NCBI RefSeq assembly: GCF_030867095.1
Contig: NC_081835.1
Coordinates: 19,600,501-19,664,500 of the forward strand
From: Alligator mississippiensis
Taxonomy: Eukaryota > Chordata > Crocodylia > Alligatoridae
Direction: 5' to 3'
Length of the DNA stretch: 64,000 bases
In this document: piece after piece, positions 11,791-22,665 of the stretch
How positions within the stretch are numbered: the stretch's first letter is position 1
Layout: every line of letters starts with the position of its first letter
The notes under the pieces: model-generated
What the model was told of the DNA's origin: nothing
Database searches by the model: none
The model's input: the letters and a program-made list of their open reading frames with translations, nothing else
Program-made: the position numbers and the translations under genes

Positions 11791-14700
11791 TGGGCCTGTT
11801 AATAAAATAATGACTCAGCCTCTCTGTGCAGACAGGAGACTTGTCTTGGCCGCTTTTGTTAGTTCTGTGTTTTTCGTGGAGTCTCTGCTTGCTAAGAGCT
11901 CTTGTCTTGGGATTCAGTGCTGTATTTCTTGTCAGGAAAGGTTGCTTTGTTTAGGTTGGAAGCTGTCTTGCCAGCTTGGCATTTCCAACTAGAGAAGCCA
12001 CTAAAGTCTGGCATGTCATTTGGATAGAGGTAGGCAGGAAACGGGTTTCACTTGGCATGTTAGTACAAGAGCCTGCCTTGTAGCACCTGCGTTCCAGAAT
12101 GATGGATGGAACAGGGTACATGTGTGACTTAAAGCATAGAGGCTTCTTAATAAAACATTGCTAGTGAGGTTTGGTTCAAAAACTCATTCACTGTGCTGGT
12201 AGTGGCACCCTCAAACATGCTGCACTGCTCCATGCACATTAATTTCTCACTGGAAGCACTGTATCCAATTACTTGTCCTGCTGGGCATTATCTAATGGGC
12301 AGGACTGAGTGACAGTGCCAACTAGCTCACGTCCAGAGTAGTGTGAAGGTGACTACAAGACTTCTAGTTGTGGAGCTAGTGTGTGTGGAGCAACTTAGTA
12401 TATTTGAAGGCACTGCTGCCAGGCAATAAGCTTGTGATCTAGACGTGGCTGAAATGTACCTTCTTTGAAAGAAGATAGATTTCATTAACGCAGCAGCCCT
12501 ACGAGAGGAACAATACAAGCAGATACTGTGAGGTAGATTTATGTATAGCAGACGTTCCCCAACTTGCAGGTGGTTCTCAGAAAGCTGGCTGGTCCCAGAC
12601 TGCTGGCTCCTCTTTGTTTACAGCTGCTCAATCTCATTAAGAGAAGCTAAGAAGTCATTAAGCAGCTCCTAATAGTGAGCTTCCCCATGCAAGCATGCGT
12701 TATAGCCACCATAAAGAGATTCTACCACCCTGAATGGGAATAGAGGTGATCTGCACTCTAAAGACTGGGAAAGAAGATGCCCATCATTTCTATGTGGTCT
12801 GCTCTATGGCAAAGTATGAGGAATCCTGATCCACAGTATGCAGCGCGTATTATTTTATTTAAATCCATACAAACATATGAAAATGTAATAGTCAAGATGC
12901 GTCTGAATCAAATGGCTACGTTCAACAAACTCCAAACTTGGTGGGAGTGTGAAGATTCAAAACTAGATCCCTCCAGATTTCACAACTTGCTGTTCTGAGC
13001 AAAGCCAGTTCAACTCCCAGGTCCAGATTTTTCATCTAGAGCCTAAGTCCCTGCTGTGCATTGAGGCTCTAGTGGTAAAATTCAGAACAGAATATGGATT
13101 CCTAACAGCTCAAGAGCTTGACCTGATGCTGTAGTTCAGTTTTGCAAGATGTTGCTTTATATTTTGCTTCAATTTCAGAGAGCTCTTAAGAGATTCCAGA
13201 ACAAGCAGAGATGTGATCAGATCAAGGAGACAGGAAAGAATAGTAAAATAAGTTCTTGTTGCTACAATAAGTGTTTGTGTGGATGAGAGAGAAGAGGGGT
13301 AGTAGAGGAACGAATGGGACCTGCAATGGTCTTGGACTGTGCTGGTATTTGGGGTTCTGATGGCTTCATCACAGCCATGAAGTTTGAGTGGTTTATGATA
13401 AGAAAACTGAGACAAAGGTCCATCACCCCCCTTCACATCATCTGTGGGATGTTCATTATAAATCAAAGGGTTGACAAATTTTCACAATACTTCTGCAGTA
13501 ATGAAGTACAAAATAACTCCTTGAGCCAACCTTCCCTTGGTCTGGCCCTAAATCCAACTCTGCTAGGCCTCTTCAGCTTTGTGTTGTCTGAATAAAGTCT
13601 CATAACTCAGGAGTTGTCTACAGAATAATTTAACCAGTCATATTGGTATAACTTAACTATACTGGCATAAGTGAAATCAGCATTTTAGGTCCTATGTAGG
13701 CATTCTTATTCTGCTATGAGTGAAATCTTCTGTTCTGAGCTAAACTCAAAAAAGGCCCTCTTACACTGGAATAAGTGTGTCCATATATATAACTGTAGAA
13801 CTACTGATTTAAATGCATACTTTAGCTTATATAAAATTCCCATATAAATACATCCTTAGCTTTGAAAGTTCTTAGCCTTTCTGACTTGGATCACCTTCTT
13901 CCCTTATATATAGCCACTCAGTGCTTTGAGACTTCATCCAGTGACCATCCTTCTCCCAAACCTGAATGCTTCCTGTAGGCTTCTCTGCTCCCAAACCATT
14001 AGTTATTGTTCATTCTGCCTTTTTAAAGTGAGGAACATACCCAGGTCTCCAGCATCTGCTTGTGCTCAGCATGATGGACAAACAGTTGTCAAAGCTCATA
14101 AATCAAATGCACATAAGTAGTTTGATGTGACCCACTGAGATCCCTCCCAGGAACTTGTCTTTTCCTAACTGAATAGGTTTTCACTGTCACCGTGATTTAG
14201 CTCCTTCCGTCCTTTTGATCAGTTCAGCAGCACTTCACTGGACTTCCTTTGGGATAGCATCATCTCTATACACTGTTGCTGCTTAGCCTTGCAATAGCCC
14301 CTGAAGATACCCTTAATGTTTAGAGCCCCTTTATGCTAGGCACTGTACGAGCATATTTATGCATGAAGATAAAAGCACTAGGAAGAGTGAATTTAAGCAG
14401 TCTGAATTTGCCCCTACTTTGTGCAGAGTCAGATTTGAGGCTCTAGGTGTTTTTCCATCCTAGCTTGGTCCACTGGGCTTGTGATTTACATCTCTTGATG
14501 TGCTCTGATAACCTACAGTCCTCCTTTCCTCCAGCTAAGCAGCATGTTCCCAAATGTCCCATCCTTGCTATTGCTGACATGACTTGCAAAGTCCCTTTCG
14601 TTATCAGTAAGTTCCATTTCCTTGATAAGCAAGATCATCTGATTTTTAAATGCTATGGTGACTCGCTTCATGTTCACTTAGGTTATGTTCCATCAAACAC

Positions 14701-14810
14701 TTACTAGCTTTCTGTCTGCATTTAAATCTTAGTGGAATTTTGGGACTAGACTTCAGGAACTTCTGAACTCTGATTCTGATGGCCGCTAGCTGTGTGTTTT
14801 GGGTAGGTCT
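11791..14810. other. intergenic with faint transposon remnants
   Basis: No gene was recognised. Around 12549-12610 the sequence GCAGACGTTCCCCAACTT followed by GGTCCCAGAC resembles a hAT terminal repeat, but no partner end was found. At 13612-13870 repeated strings such as TGGCATAAGTGAAAT and ATGAGTGAAATC suggest a decayed MITE. Around 14310-14400 the string GCTAGGCACTGTACGAGC resembles a common sauropsid interspersed repeat. Confidence 0.35.
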
Positions 14811-14813
14811 CTC

Positions 14814-14950
14814 AACATAAGAACATAGGGGATGGGAAGGGGCTTCTTGTTCCATCAAGTCCGGTTCTCAGCATTCTCAGCAACCATTTAATCCAGACTT
14901 TTATAAATCATATGCTCCAGGTGCTTACATACACTACAAAGCACATTGCA
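14814..14950 (-). mobile_element. CR1-like LINE 3' terminal fragment
   Basis: On the minus strand the sequence ends in CCCTATGTTCTTATGTT, the typical 3' tail of turtle and crocodilian CR1 elements. It is preceded by a CGGACTTGATGGAACAAG-like segment equivalent to the GATGGACC box. It is heavily 5'-truncated; the upstream limit is uncertain. Confidence 0.6.
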
Positions 14951-15328
14951 AAATCCACAGCCCCCACCATGCAACATACTACAGGTCAAAAGCAAGGGAG
15001 ACAGAGGCTCCACCAAAGACTGTGCCTGATGCTGTAAGAGAACACAAAACTCCACACGGTCCCTGCCAGTCAGAGGTGGCAAAACATCCCTTCATGACTG
15101 TAGATCTGATGTTCGGTTTGACCTTGAGCAGAAGAGCAAGACCCTTCCCTTCCAGGCACTTGAGCTGGTTCTAGGTAGCAGCAGGAATAGCAACTACATC
15201 CCTGTCAAAACTCCTACCATTAGCTGTGGCCAGTGCTTCAGAGAAAGATGGAAAAAAAAAAAAAAGAAACAAACAGAAAAACCAGAAGCTCACCTCCCCC
15301 AAATGGGAACCTGTAGAGAGTGAAAGAC

Positions 15329-15425
15329 CCTCTGTGTCTTGCTTTTCTTATCTGTAAACTAGGGGTACTAACACTTACTTACCTGTTCACAAGGAGATTG
15401 TAAGAATCAGTTAGTTAATATTAAT
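15329..15425 (+). mobile_element. MIR/CORE-SINE fragment
   Basis: Matches the conserved middle of MIR-type SINEs: TCTGTGTCTTGCTTTTCTTATCTGTAAACTAGGGG corresponds to the family string TCTGTGCCTCAGTTTCCTCATCTGTAAAATGGGG. It is followed by ACTTACCTGTTCACAAGGAGATTGTAAG and AGTTAATA, as in the family. Old, diverged copy. Confidence 0.75.
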
Positions 15426-15644
15426 AAACACACTGTACCTAACAAATTAAATGAACTAGTCTATTAGCTATATATTAACTTAGCTTAGTATTAACTAGTT
15501 TATATTTCTCTTGTCAGAACCATTACTTTTTTAAGGAATAGAAGACACCATCCCTTCTAATGCACTGGTGCTGCACCCAATGCATTGACTGCTTATGCCA
15601 GGAGAATGGGTAGGTTTTTGCAAAGTACTCATAGTAGACTGAGG

Positions 15645-16014
15645 CTGTAGTGCTCAGTCTTCTGGCCCCATGGGCTGAATGAGTCATGTGGGCCCAGTCC
15701 AAGAGCCACATCCTGTGTATGGGGCCTGATTCAGCATCGGGTTGATGCACGGGGTCAGTCCACAGCTGCAGTCTGGTATGTTGGCCCAATGCCATGCACC
15801 CAATCCAGCTATGCATGGACCTCACTGCATGCTGGTATGATGTAACATGAAGGGCCATGTCATCCGGCCTTCAGGGCTTCTCCTGGATCCAGAACTTTGG
15901 TAGCAGGGGAGTGTCAATGAACATACTGCTCCCCCAGCGCCAAATTTCTGGACTGATGGGGATACCTATAGGGCATATGACATGGCCTGGTGGGCCAGAG
16001 TTTGAGCACTACTG
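15645..16014. mobile_element. hAT-type MITE with perfect 8-bp target duplication
   Basis: A 370-bp element without coding capacity. The left end CTGTAGTGCTCAGTCTTCTG and the right end (reverse complement CAGTAGTGCTCAAACTCTGG) are inverted repeats of the hAT superfamily style (CAGTGGTTCTCAAAC-like). It is flanked by the identical 8-bp sequence GACTGAGG at 15637-15644 and 16015-16022, the duplication length typical of hAT transposases. The open frames overlapping it are fortuitous. Confidence 0.9.
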
Positions 16015-16372
16015 GACTGAGGTAAGAAGCCAGCCTGGTGAGTTGAGTTCCAGATGTGGAATTTTGTGATCACCTCGGCTACTAATGACATCTCTGTCCC
16101 TTACACACACATATTTATCACCCATCTGCTTAATTCAGCACCTTATACATTCAACTCCTTCATCCAGATCTCCAATCTTATAAATTTTAGTAGGCCCTAT
16201 GATATCACCCTCCTTCCCTTCTCATAGATAACTTGTTCTTCTTAATGTTTCTTGCTAACAACTCTCCACCGTCAGTTTTTCCTGTTGCGATTATTCTGTT
16301 TAATGTCCTGGATGACTCTTCAAACCTAGGTTTCTTTTATTATCCATTTTTATAAAGACTTTTCTGTTTTGG

Positions 16373-16375
<3 letters not shown>

Positions 16376-16414
<39 letters not shown>
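16376..16414. repeat. homopolymer (T)39
   Basis: An uninterrupted run of 39 T. On the minus strand it would be a poly-A run, but no retroposed copy with a polyadenylation signal adjoins it, so it is best treated as a simple repeat. Confidence 0.9.
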
Positions 16415-16415
<1 letters not shown>

Positions 16416-16968
16416 TAAATGTGAATCTAATGCATGTTTTACCACCCAGAAAAATTGATGTTCTTCACTTAGCCTTGGGGCAGTTTCTGTGGCCATGAAG
16501 AGTTCCTTGGTTTCATCTTACTGGCACACCTCAACCTTGAAAAGAAGAATCTGTCTCCAAGGATGAAAAAAGATTGCACGGTTCATGCTGCTTGAGTTCT
16601 TGATACCTGTGCTGAAACTATTAATAAGACTACCTCTTGTGATGTAGGCTGTCTGTCACCTAAGAGCTAGACATAATCAACTCATTTCCCATGGGTCATC
16701 AAGAAGGTTGAACTAAACTCACACTTGAAACCTGGTAGAAAGGTTGGCTTTCTGACCAGAGTAATTTAATCCCTTTAAAATAACCAGTTTAATCTCTTTA
16801 GTAAGCCAGGGAGGCTGGTTTTACATTTGCAATACTTAATATTGAGACTTTTATTAGGTTTACTAAAATTATACTTGAAAAACATATCTATATACCTTTA
16901 CCTGCAAAGGAATTGTTCCAACTAATGCAAAAGTCAGCACCCCTTGTGTCACAATTTCAGTCAAGCTG

Positions 16969-16974
16969 TTTATT
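16969..16974 (-). other. polyadenylation signal AATAAA of the DNAJB8-like gene
   Basis: TTTATT on the plus strand reads AATAAA on the minus strand, about 95 nt past the stop codon of the DNAJB8-like gene. A GT-rich stretch (TTGTGACACAAGGGGTGCTG) follows about 15-20 nt downstream, as expected for a cleavage region. It would give a 3' UTR of roughly 110-120 nt. No transcript evidence is available here. Confidence 0.55.
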
Positions 16975-17068
16975 ACCTCTACTTACAGTAGATCAGCAAA
17001 CACAAGTTCATCTGAGGGCTTCCAAACAGCTTGCATTTAACTTTTCTGTGCATGTGCATAGTGAGTGA

Positions 17069-17764
17069 CTAGCATTTCAGCTGTTCCATCCCGTTTATTT
17101 TGATGGATGTCAACTGGCCATCTTCTTCCACTTCGGTTCGTTCTTGTCCATTCTCGATGATTTTTCTGGTAGTGATTTTTCTACCATTGACAACTTCAGT
17201 AGAAGTTGAGACTGATCTGAAATTGTTTGACCCATTGGTGTCACCTCCAAAGGACCTGCAGGAAAATGTAGTGTGCTCGCCAGGTTGGAATGATCCAAAT
17301 GACATAAATGACTGTGTAAAATCAGGAAACGCATCAAAGCCAGCAAAGCCAGGTCCTCTTCTATGGTCTCTGTATCTGTTTTCACTACCATACCCATCAT
17401 TGTGAAGTGAACTGTCCCAGAAATCTTGTGCAAAGGGGTCCATTCCTCCAAAAAATTCCCTGAAGATCTCTTCCGGGTTACGGAATACATAATCAGAACC
17501 GAATGGGCTGTAGTAGCCTCCAGTAGCACCTCCCCCTCCTCTCTGCCTACTTTCATTGGTAGATCTGTCATATTTGGAGCGCTTTTGGGGGTCTGATAAA
17601 ACTTCGTATGCCTCAGCTACAGCTTTGAATTCCTTTTCTGCCTCTTCCTTGTTGTCAGGATTCTTGTCGGGGTGCCATTTTAGTGCCAGCTTTCGGTAGG
17701 ATTTTTTAATATCATCTTGCGAGGCATTTTTTTGCAGTCCTAGAACTTTGTAATAATTCACCAT
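17069..17764 (-). CDS. DNAJB8: DnaJ homolog subfamily B member 8-like co-chaperone
   Basis: A 231-codon uninterrupted single-exon frame. Residues 1-69 form a J domain with the HPD motif at 31-33, which stimulates Hsp70 ATPase. Residues 75-145 are G/F-rich and include [14 protein letters not shown] at 94-107. Residues 151-190 are Ser/Thr-rich. Residues 190-230 form the C-terminal domain with [21 protein letters not shown]6 and DNAJB8 keep aggregation-prone (for example polyglutamine) proteins soluble with Hsp70, and DNAJB8 is mainly a testis protein in mammals. MVNYY at the start, [16 protein letters not shown] and the NGxEQLK ending fit DNAJB8 better than DNAJB6; human DNAJB8 is 232 residues and also has its whole coding sequence in one exon. 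The ATG at 17764 gives the J domain its normal N-terminus. The last residue is Cys, and the short tail after LK seen in mammals is missing. A strong splice-donor string (GTAAGT on the minus strand, 17974-17979) upstream could end a 5' noncoding exon. An intact DNAJB6 retrocopy is the alternative. Confidence 0.93.
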   Translation of the reverse strand: MVNYYKVLGLQKNASQDDIKKSYRKLALKWHPDKNPDNKEEAEKEFKAVAEAYEVLSDPQKRSKYDRSTNESRQRGGGGATGGYYSPFGSDYVFRNPEEIFREFFGGMDPFAQDFWDSSLHNDGYGSENRYRDHRRGPGFAGFDAFPDFTQSFMSFGSFQPGEHTTFSCRSFGGDTNGSNNFRSVSTSTEVVNGRKITTRKIIENGQERTEVEEDGQLTSIKINGMEQLKC

Positions 17765-18374
17765 CCCAAATGGAAGGTGAATGGATTTGGAAGTGCTTTC
17801 TTTTCTCTTTCCTCAACGACGCGGTGTCCTGAGGCATTCAGGATCCAGGGAATCCTATTTCTGCTTGCTGCTTCTCACAGCCTACTGATAATCCTCAATT
17901 TGTCTTTTGATTTGTTCAGTTCATCTTTGGGTTTGTTTCGTGCTTTGGTGTCATGAGGGAAAAAGTCATCTAAACTTACCCTTTGATTTTAAGACAATTA
18001 CTGTTGAGTAGTGGACTGTGACATCAGAGGCAAGTCAGCCAATCATAATGCAGTTGACTGCAGTTCACATCTTTGCATACTTCAGTGGCATTGGTGCATA
18101 TGCTATACAAGTTGTCACAGGTGTCTCACATTTATAAATATTATACTACATACTTATGATGATGCAACTGTGAAATACAGTTCTCTGATGCCATTGCAGC
18201 TGTGACATGACTATGTTGTATTGTATTCTGTTAGCCCAAAGTTTCTGAAATATCTATAAGATATACACTAGGGCCACAATGCTCCTCTCACACAGATGTA
18301 ATGCCATTGATAATGATGGAGTAACTTCTGCTTTCCCCTCATGGGCTATGAATACAGGACGGCCTGGGAGGCAG
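17765..18374. other. 5' flank of the DNAJB8-like gene
   Basis: This is the region upstream of the minus-strand gene. It contains the GTAAGT donor-like string at 17974-17979 but no convincing TATA box or CpG island. I cannot place a transcription start. Confidence 0.4.
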
Positions 18375-18552
18375 CAACTCTGAAAAGGATTTGGGATCAT
18401 GATGAGTAATCATCTGAACATGAGCTTCCAGGGTGATTTGGTGGCCAAAAGAGTTAGTGCAATCCATGGATATATAAAAAGGGGACTATTGAGTAGGGAA
18501 GTCATGTTATTTCTGCATGTGAGGCTCTGATGTGACCAACCATTACAGGAAT
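18375..18552 (+). mobile_element. CR1 LINE fragment, part 1 (interrupted by a MITE)
   Basis: Translation gives MMSNHLNMSFQGDLVAKRVSAI and GYIKRGLLSREVMLFLHVRL, matching the CR1 segment that runs into RPHLEYCVQFWAP. The reading is cut at the position equivalent to EYC by the inserted MITE at 18556-18812 and resumes at 18816. Confidence 0.75.
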
Positions 18553-18555
18553 ACT

Positions 18556-18812
18556 GGGTGTGTCTACACATGTGCTTTAATGTGCAGTAGCCTATTTTAC
18601 TGCACATTAGAGCATCATGGGGAAAACTATGCTAATATACTAATTCACAGTAAAATTAGGCTACTGCACATTAAGCATCACTAAAAAGCAAATGCGCTTT
18701 TGCAACTGTGCAATAGGACAGCCTAATGCACATTTAGTTACTACCTCACATTAGAGGTACTAAACTTAATGTGCAATAGCAAAAGTGCATTAATGAATGT
18801 GTAGACACACCC
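18556..18812. mobile_element. MITE with GGGTGTGTCTACAC terminal repeats, nested in a CR1
   Basis: A 257-bp noncoding element. The left end GGGTGTGTCTACACAT and the right end (reverse complement) share 16 identical bases. It is flanked by the 3-bp duplication ACT at 18553-18555 and 18813-18815. The interior repeats ACTGCACATTA-like strings in both orientations, so single strands can fold extensively. A related copy lies at 57928-58275. The superfamily is unresolved: 3-bp duplications fit PIF-Harbinger, Zator, CACTA or Academ types. The crocodilian MITE family named Chompy is one comparison to make. Confidence 0.85.
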
Positions 18813-18815
18813 ACT

Positions 18816-19330
18816 GTGGCTTGTTTGCATGTCCATGATTCACAAAGAATGTTGATCAGTTAGAAAAATTTCAGAGAGCAGCCACAGGAATAAATCAGGG
18901 ATTGAAAATAGGCCTTGTAGTGAGAGACTCAAAGGGTCCCTGTTTCGCTTGCCAAAAAAGTAGAGGGATAACTTGATCATAACCTATACATACCTACATG
19001 GGGAACAACAAATCAATAACAGGGGGACTATTAGTCTCAAAGGTTTAACAAATCCAATAGTATAATGGCCAGAAGTTCGAGCTAGACATGTTCAGACTAG
19101 AAATCAGAGACACCTTTTGCGCAATTCAAAGTGAGGGCAATTACCCCTTAGAACAACTTTCCTCAGGCTGGAATGAATTCTCTATCATGGACAATTTTTT
19201 TCAAATGAAATTGCATGTTTTCCTAAAATATTTCTTTACTTCAAACAGGAATTAGTTCAGGGAAGTTCTATGACCTAGATTCTCTCAGTGGTCCCCTCTG
19301 AATTTATAGCCTGAACAGCCTGTTTTTAAA
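18816..19330 (+). mobile_element. CR1 LINE fragment, part 2
   Basis: Continues the CR1 C-terminal coding remnant after the MITE: KNVDQLEKFQRAATG near 18850, then IITYTYLHGEQQINNR near 18980 and a TTFLRLE segment near 19155, equivalent to the W-N-x-L-P box region. Stops and frameshifts are frequent. The 3' end is uncertain. Confidence 0.7.
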
Positions 19331-21184
19331 AGACTTCAGCTTCCATTTCAACAGCAGAATCGGTACATGGATTTTCAAGAATCCAGTTCAGTAAAGCGCT
19401 CTAACTCTGTGCCCTGCCCTGTTTTGAAAATCTGTCCCCTATGACAACATGCACACCGCTGTGTCCAAGTAACCTGCGGTTATCTAAACCTTGATTATGT
19501 ATATTCAGGGTACTACATTTGTTACATAGGATACTACATCTGTTTCTGTCCCTTAAATTTGCAATTCCTTTAGGAACTGAAATTTCTTGGTATTACATTG
19601 ATTAACTGAAGGTTTTGAATGTCCCTTTGATAATTAGGACAATCAGAAAGTCACTGTCTATACTATGTGGTGTCATCAACTCATATCAACAGCAGTATAA
19701 ATTGCAAATCATTATGCCAGGTTACAAATTCTACACATTTGGAAGATAACAACAATCATCCATGCTAGTGACTGCATAGTTTTCATTGTTCTGACTACAT
19801 GGTAACTCAATGGGTAAAAAGCAGAGAGACTAAAAAGGGACAGAAATAGAATAGAAATGATAGCGACTGAGGAAAGTAGGAGTCGGGGTTCCTAAAGCCT
19901 GGTTTCTTTTTTTTTTGTCACTGACTTGCTCATTCTTCCCCTGACTACAATTGTCAACTGCTTTGAGATCCTTGGATGAAAGATGCCTCTAAGGTACAAA
20001 TTGTTTGATAGGAACAAAAATTTTCTGATGATCTCTTGAGTGCATGGTGGCCAGCCACACTGCTGGTGCATACCCAGTACGTGGCAAGGCAGTAGAACCA
20101 AATGGGAAATGGCATCTGCCCCTGGAAAGTGGCTTCCCTCAAAGGAAGTGAAGGAGGTTTGAAAGTTGGCCTATTATGAGAGCGGGGCCTTGGGAGGAAA
20201 GATTTTCTGCTTTGTTTTGTTCTCTTGTGAGTTAGCGATGAGCCAGTGCTAGGAAGCAGCTTATGATGTAATATCGAGATCCAGCTGTAAAAGTGCAGTG
20301 AAGCTCAAGAGACTGGAACGCAAGGAAACATGGGGAACTTACATCAAAGGAGGGTGAATTCATCAGACACTCAGTGTGATAATGGGGATTCTTGGGCTCT
20401 GCCTTCTTTACTGATGTGGCCTGACTAGGAGGAGTGTACTTTGGGGATTGATTAATTTGGTGAAAGCTTTTGGTTCAGGAAACCATTGCATGCCACTGTG
20501 GTAAGTTAGGTTTCTACCCCCTGCATCTGAATTTGAAATTCAGATTGGGCCAGCAGTGGGGAGAAGTGTCCACGTAGTTACAAATGAAAGAATGGGACAC
20601 AAAGAGAAAAGAAAGGTAGGACTGGCTGGATGTACTTGTATGTGAACTCATGAGGTTCACCAGCCACTGGTGCCCAAATTCCTTTTTGAGATTAAGTACA
20701 GAATGTTATTTTCTCACTTCCCTCCTCAGGATTTCACAGCTCCCGCAGTGATTGAGCAACTGTTGCTTATAGTTCCATCATTCTTCATTAAGGAAGACTT
20801 CTTTCACTTTCTTCTGTATGTTTTAAGAGGGGACACCAAGTTGTCAGATTCTTATGGCTGGATAGAGTATTAGGGTCCAAACTCCAATATGCAGGACCCT
20901 GTCTTCCTACTGGGAAATGACCACATGGGGCTTCAAGTGGAAACACTCCGTGGTTTTTTTATTGATCTGGAAAATAAAATAAAGTGAATGTTAGCTTTCA
21001 CTACCTTGTGATCTTGCAACTGCTCTTGTGCTTAAAATAAATAACTAAAATCAACAGGATTTAATTTAATGCGCTGAAGTGTCAAACTGACATGCCTAGA
21101 GAGTAGAGGCTTCTCTAGTTGACTAATCATTCTGAATGTTTTGAAATTGTCTTGATGGACGTATTTCATTTCACTGTGAAACAG
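19331..21184. other. intergenic, mostly unrecognised
   Basis: No gene recognised. The only repeat I can name is the SINE tail at 19893-20010. Several short open frames on both strands look fortuitous. Confidence 0.45.
19893..20010 (+). mobile_element. MIR/CORE-SINE 3' fragment
   Basis: CTGCTTTGAGATCCTTGGATGAAAGATGCC matches the sauropsid CORE-SINE/MIR 3' string (AGTGCTTTGAGATCCTTGGATGAAAGGTGC), followed by a GGTACAAATTG-like end. Confidence 0.7.
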
Positions 21185-22665
21185 ACTCCTCAGCTACTCA
21201 CAGGATGCACCACAGGAAGGAATATGTCTTGCATCCCAATCAACCTTTGACCATGTAGCAGCTCTTACAGCTGATATTGAGAGCGACTTCAAGAATTGAG
21301 AAAAGGTTGGAGTAGTTCTAGCTGACCTAACAACAGCCTACGACGCAGTCTGGCACCCAGACCTTTGGTATAAGCTACTTACTATGCTACCAAACAGAAT
21401 TTTGGTTAACGTTATCGTGGAGAAGACCTCAGATCAGTCCTTTGAGTACATCGTGCAGAAAGACCGGTCGTCACAAGAGACTCAGGAATGGAGTACCATG
21501 AGGCTCTGTCCTAGCTCCCACCCTGTTTAACATCTACATGGCAGACTATGTAAGCAGTGCATTGACTAAATACATGTATGCAGACATCCTGGCACTCGCT
21601 GCTGCCAGTAATCACATATCTTCAGTAGAGGTCAAATTGAACCGTGACATGGAACTCCACTTCCTACCTAAAACAGTGCTGATTGAAGCTGAATATAAAA
21701 AAGACCACTTCGACACTTTTTTACCTGAACAATCATGCTGCGAATGCCAAGGTAAGAGTTGTTGTTGAGGGAAAAGAGTTATCCTTTGAGAAGACACCAA
21801 CCTACCTGGGTGTCACTCTAGACAGAAGCCTAACCTTCTGCCACCACCTGGAGAAGTTGAGGCATAAGGTAACCTCTCCAGGGCAGCAGCCATTAAGAAA
21901 CCAGCTGGTACAACATGGGGAGCCGACTTCTCTATCTTGAGAACAACTACACTAGCCAGGGTTTGTGCACCAGCAAGATACTGCCTCCCTGTGTGGGCAA
22001 ATAGCTCCCAGACCTGCAAACTGGACAGTGCCCTGAATTCTGCACTATGAACAATAAGTGGCTGCCAAGTATACATGGAACAGGAAAATATGTTCATCTT
22101 GGCAGGTATCCCCCCTCATAACATCAAGAGGTCTGGAATACTGCTTGACCTGGCAACCAAAGCCCAACAGGAAGATCATCCACTACATGACATGATTGAA
22201 AAATATCCAACGTGGAAACTTCTAATAAGCAGAAAACCCTTACCAGTATCTTCCAGAAACATCATAGAGGAAGCAGGAGACACGATACTGTCAACATGGC
22301 CCCAGAGAAGGTGGGAAAAGAAATGGAATAACAACCACACCCCACTACACAACTACATATAACCACCATCCTCACACCCTCCTGGTCATACACTCCCACG
22401 TAAGGCATGGGGAAACCTGAATTGACTGCAATTGGGCTATGGAGCTTTCAACAAAATCAAACATAAAATGGACCTTATAAACTCACCATCATGCTACTGT
22501 GGCAAAGGAGATCAGACAGCCCAGTGTATACTAACTGACTGCCCTCTATGTGGTTCACCAGAGGGAGCAAACAGTCTGAAAGATTGCAGTAATATTGATG
22601 GATCTACTCTTAAATGGTTGGAGGAATCAACTTTCTGAAGTCATATGCAAGAAGAAGAAGAGGCC
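21185..22665 (+). mobile_element. jockey-like non-LTR retrotransposon fragment
   Basis: Diverged reverse-transcriptase remnant spread over all three frames. Landmarks: LADLTTAYDAVWHPDLWYKLL near 21310; YADILALAAAS near 21580 (the catalytic double Asp replaced by AD-I); TPTYLGVTLDRSLTF near 21800; FILAGIPPHNIKR near 22090; and a C-terminal Cys cluster CYCGKGDQTAQCILTDC near 22490-22550 followed by STLKWLEE. It ends in a GAAGAAGAAGAAG run near 22650, typical of a LINE 3' tail. It is of the same broad type as the element at 8610-10420 but not a close copy, and clearly differs from CR1. Confidence 0.85.

Noticed and set aside
17100..17571. Overlapping frames inside the DNAJB8-like gene (101 and 153 codons)
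   Set aside because: They are shadows of the J-domain gene in other frames and have no independent family match.
16376..17764. T39 run as the poly-A tail of a retroposed DNAJB copy
   Set aside because: The run is more than 650 bases past the stop codon with no polyadenylation signal beside it, while a proper AATAAA lies 95 bases past the stop. A pure tail would not survive in an ancient retrocopy, and no target duplication was found.
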